6,677 nt of DNA from SAR202 cluster bacterium (GTDB lineage: Bacteria; Chloroflexota; Dehalococcoidia; SAR202; CAJWER01), in NCBI GenBank assembly GCA_030740335.1, contig JASLXL010000205.1, positions 1 through 6,677 of the forward strand, read 5' to 3'. The notes beneath the pieces were generated by a model. It was not told the origin of the DNA. It did no database searches and was given only the letters and a program-made list of their open reading frames with translations. The translations under genes and the position numbers were made by a program. This document shows positions 6,598 through 6,677 of this stretch, one piece after another; the first letter of the stretch is position 1; every line of letters begins with the position of its first letter.

Positions 6598-6676
6598 TCG
6601 TCCCTTGAATCCGTTACCGTTAGCTACACCATGAGCTCAAGCACAGGAGTATTGACTCCAAAAAGCAGTCACTTAG
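6598..6676 (+). repeat. Direct repeat, copy 2: diverged dppB-tail/dppC-start junction
   Basis: This matches 3552-3630 at about 68 of 79 bases without gaps. It keeps the dppB-type stop codon context, a 7-base spacer with one change, the ATG at 6631 and the 8-bp palindrome TGAGCTCA at the start codon. The last dppB codons contain a CGA-to-TGA change at 6606, so an intact DppB C-terminus cannot be encoded here. Similarity falls off toward the window end, with 4 mismatches in the last 13 positions, so the right boundary is either here or just outside. Confidence 0.85.
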
Positions 6677-6677
6677 T
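6631..6677 (+). pseudogene. Start of a dppC-like reading frame, probably a remnant, cut by the window end
   Basis: The frame from the ATG at 6631 reads MSSSTGVLTPKSSHL and runs open to the edge. It shares 9 of 15 residues with the start of the complete dppC-type protein. All seven nucleotide differences within these 15 codons change the amino acid and none is at a third position, the opposite of what purifying selection leaves. A decayed duplicate is therefore the preferred reading. A real downstream paralogue with a divergent N-terminus cannot be excluded because only 47 bases are visible. No Shine-Dalgarno precedes it, as for the intact gene. Confidence 0.35.

Noticed and set aside
1..6677. 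CRISPR array, tRNA, rRNA, transposase or insertion-sequence ends
   Set aside because: No regularly spaced repeats, no cloverleaf or rRNA-like stretch, and no transposase-like protein were seen; the only long direct repeat is the dppB-dppC junction.

Overview
The window holds one complete five-gene ABC importer operon of the dipeptide/oligopeptide/nickel (Dpp/Opp) family, all on the + strand. The order is substrate-binding lipoprotein (343-2499), DppB-type permease (2654-3577), DppC-type permease (3585-4472), DppD-type ATPase (4472-5491) and DppF-type ATPase (5495-6487). Every subunit needed for a working importer is present and looks intact: one lipid-anchored receptor, two different membrane subunits and two different ATPases. 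The substrate cannot be read from the sequence. Peptides are the default guess, but this family also carries nickel, opines, sugars and other small solutes.

The likely host is a member of Chloroflexota, possibly a SAR202/Dehalococcoidia-like lineage. The main hint is the receptor's N-terminus: a lipoprotein signal, an alanine-rich repeat region, and a Val/Glu/Lys-rich linker ending in V-T-P (residues 151-164). I associate linkers of this kind with Chloroflexota solute-binding proteins. This is inference from memory and not a placement.

Layout: positions 1-342 are a non-coding leader with a 17-bp palindrome embedded in interleaved inverted repeats (128-150), a tandem 8-mer (163-178), an 11-bp palindrome (220-230) and a strong ribosome-binding site. 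I found no convincing sigma-70 promoter. The receptor gene is followed by a 154-base gap containing two near-perfect GC-rich hairpins, neither followed by a T-tract. They fit 3'-end protection or partial attenuation that would keep receptor mRNA above permease/ATPase mRNA. The remaining four genes are packed with gaps of 7 and 3 bases and one 1-base overlap, so they are probably co-transcribed and translationally coupled.

The most unusual observation is at the right edge. Bases 6598-6676 repeat the dppB-dppC junction (3552-3630) in direct orientation, 3046 bp downstream, with about 68 of 79 bases identical and no gaps. The copy carries a premature stop in the dppB tail. Within its dppC-like start, all seven substitutions fall at first or second codon positions. 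It therefore looks like a decayed duplication scar rather than a conserved paralogue, although the window ends before this can be settled. Apart from that repeat, the hairpins and the receptor's repeat tether, this is a conventional operon. I do not see a novel multi-gene system.
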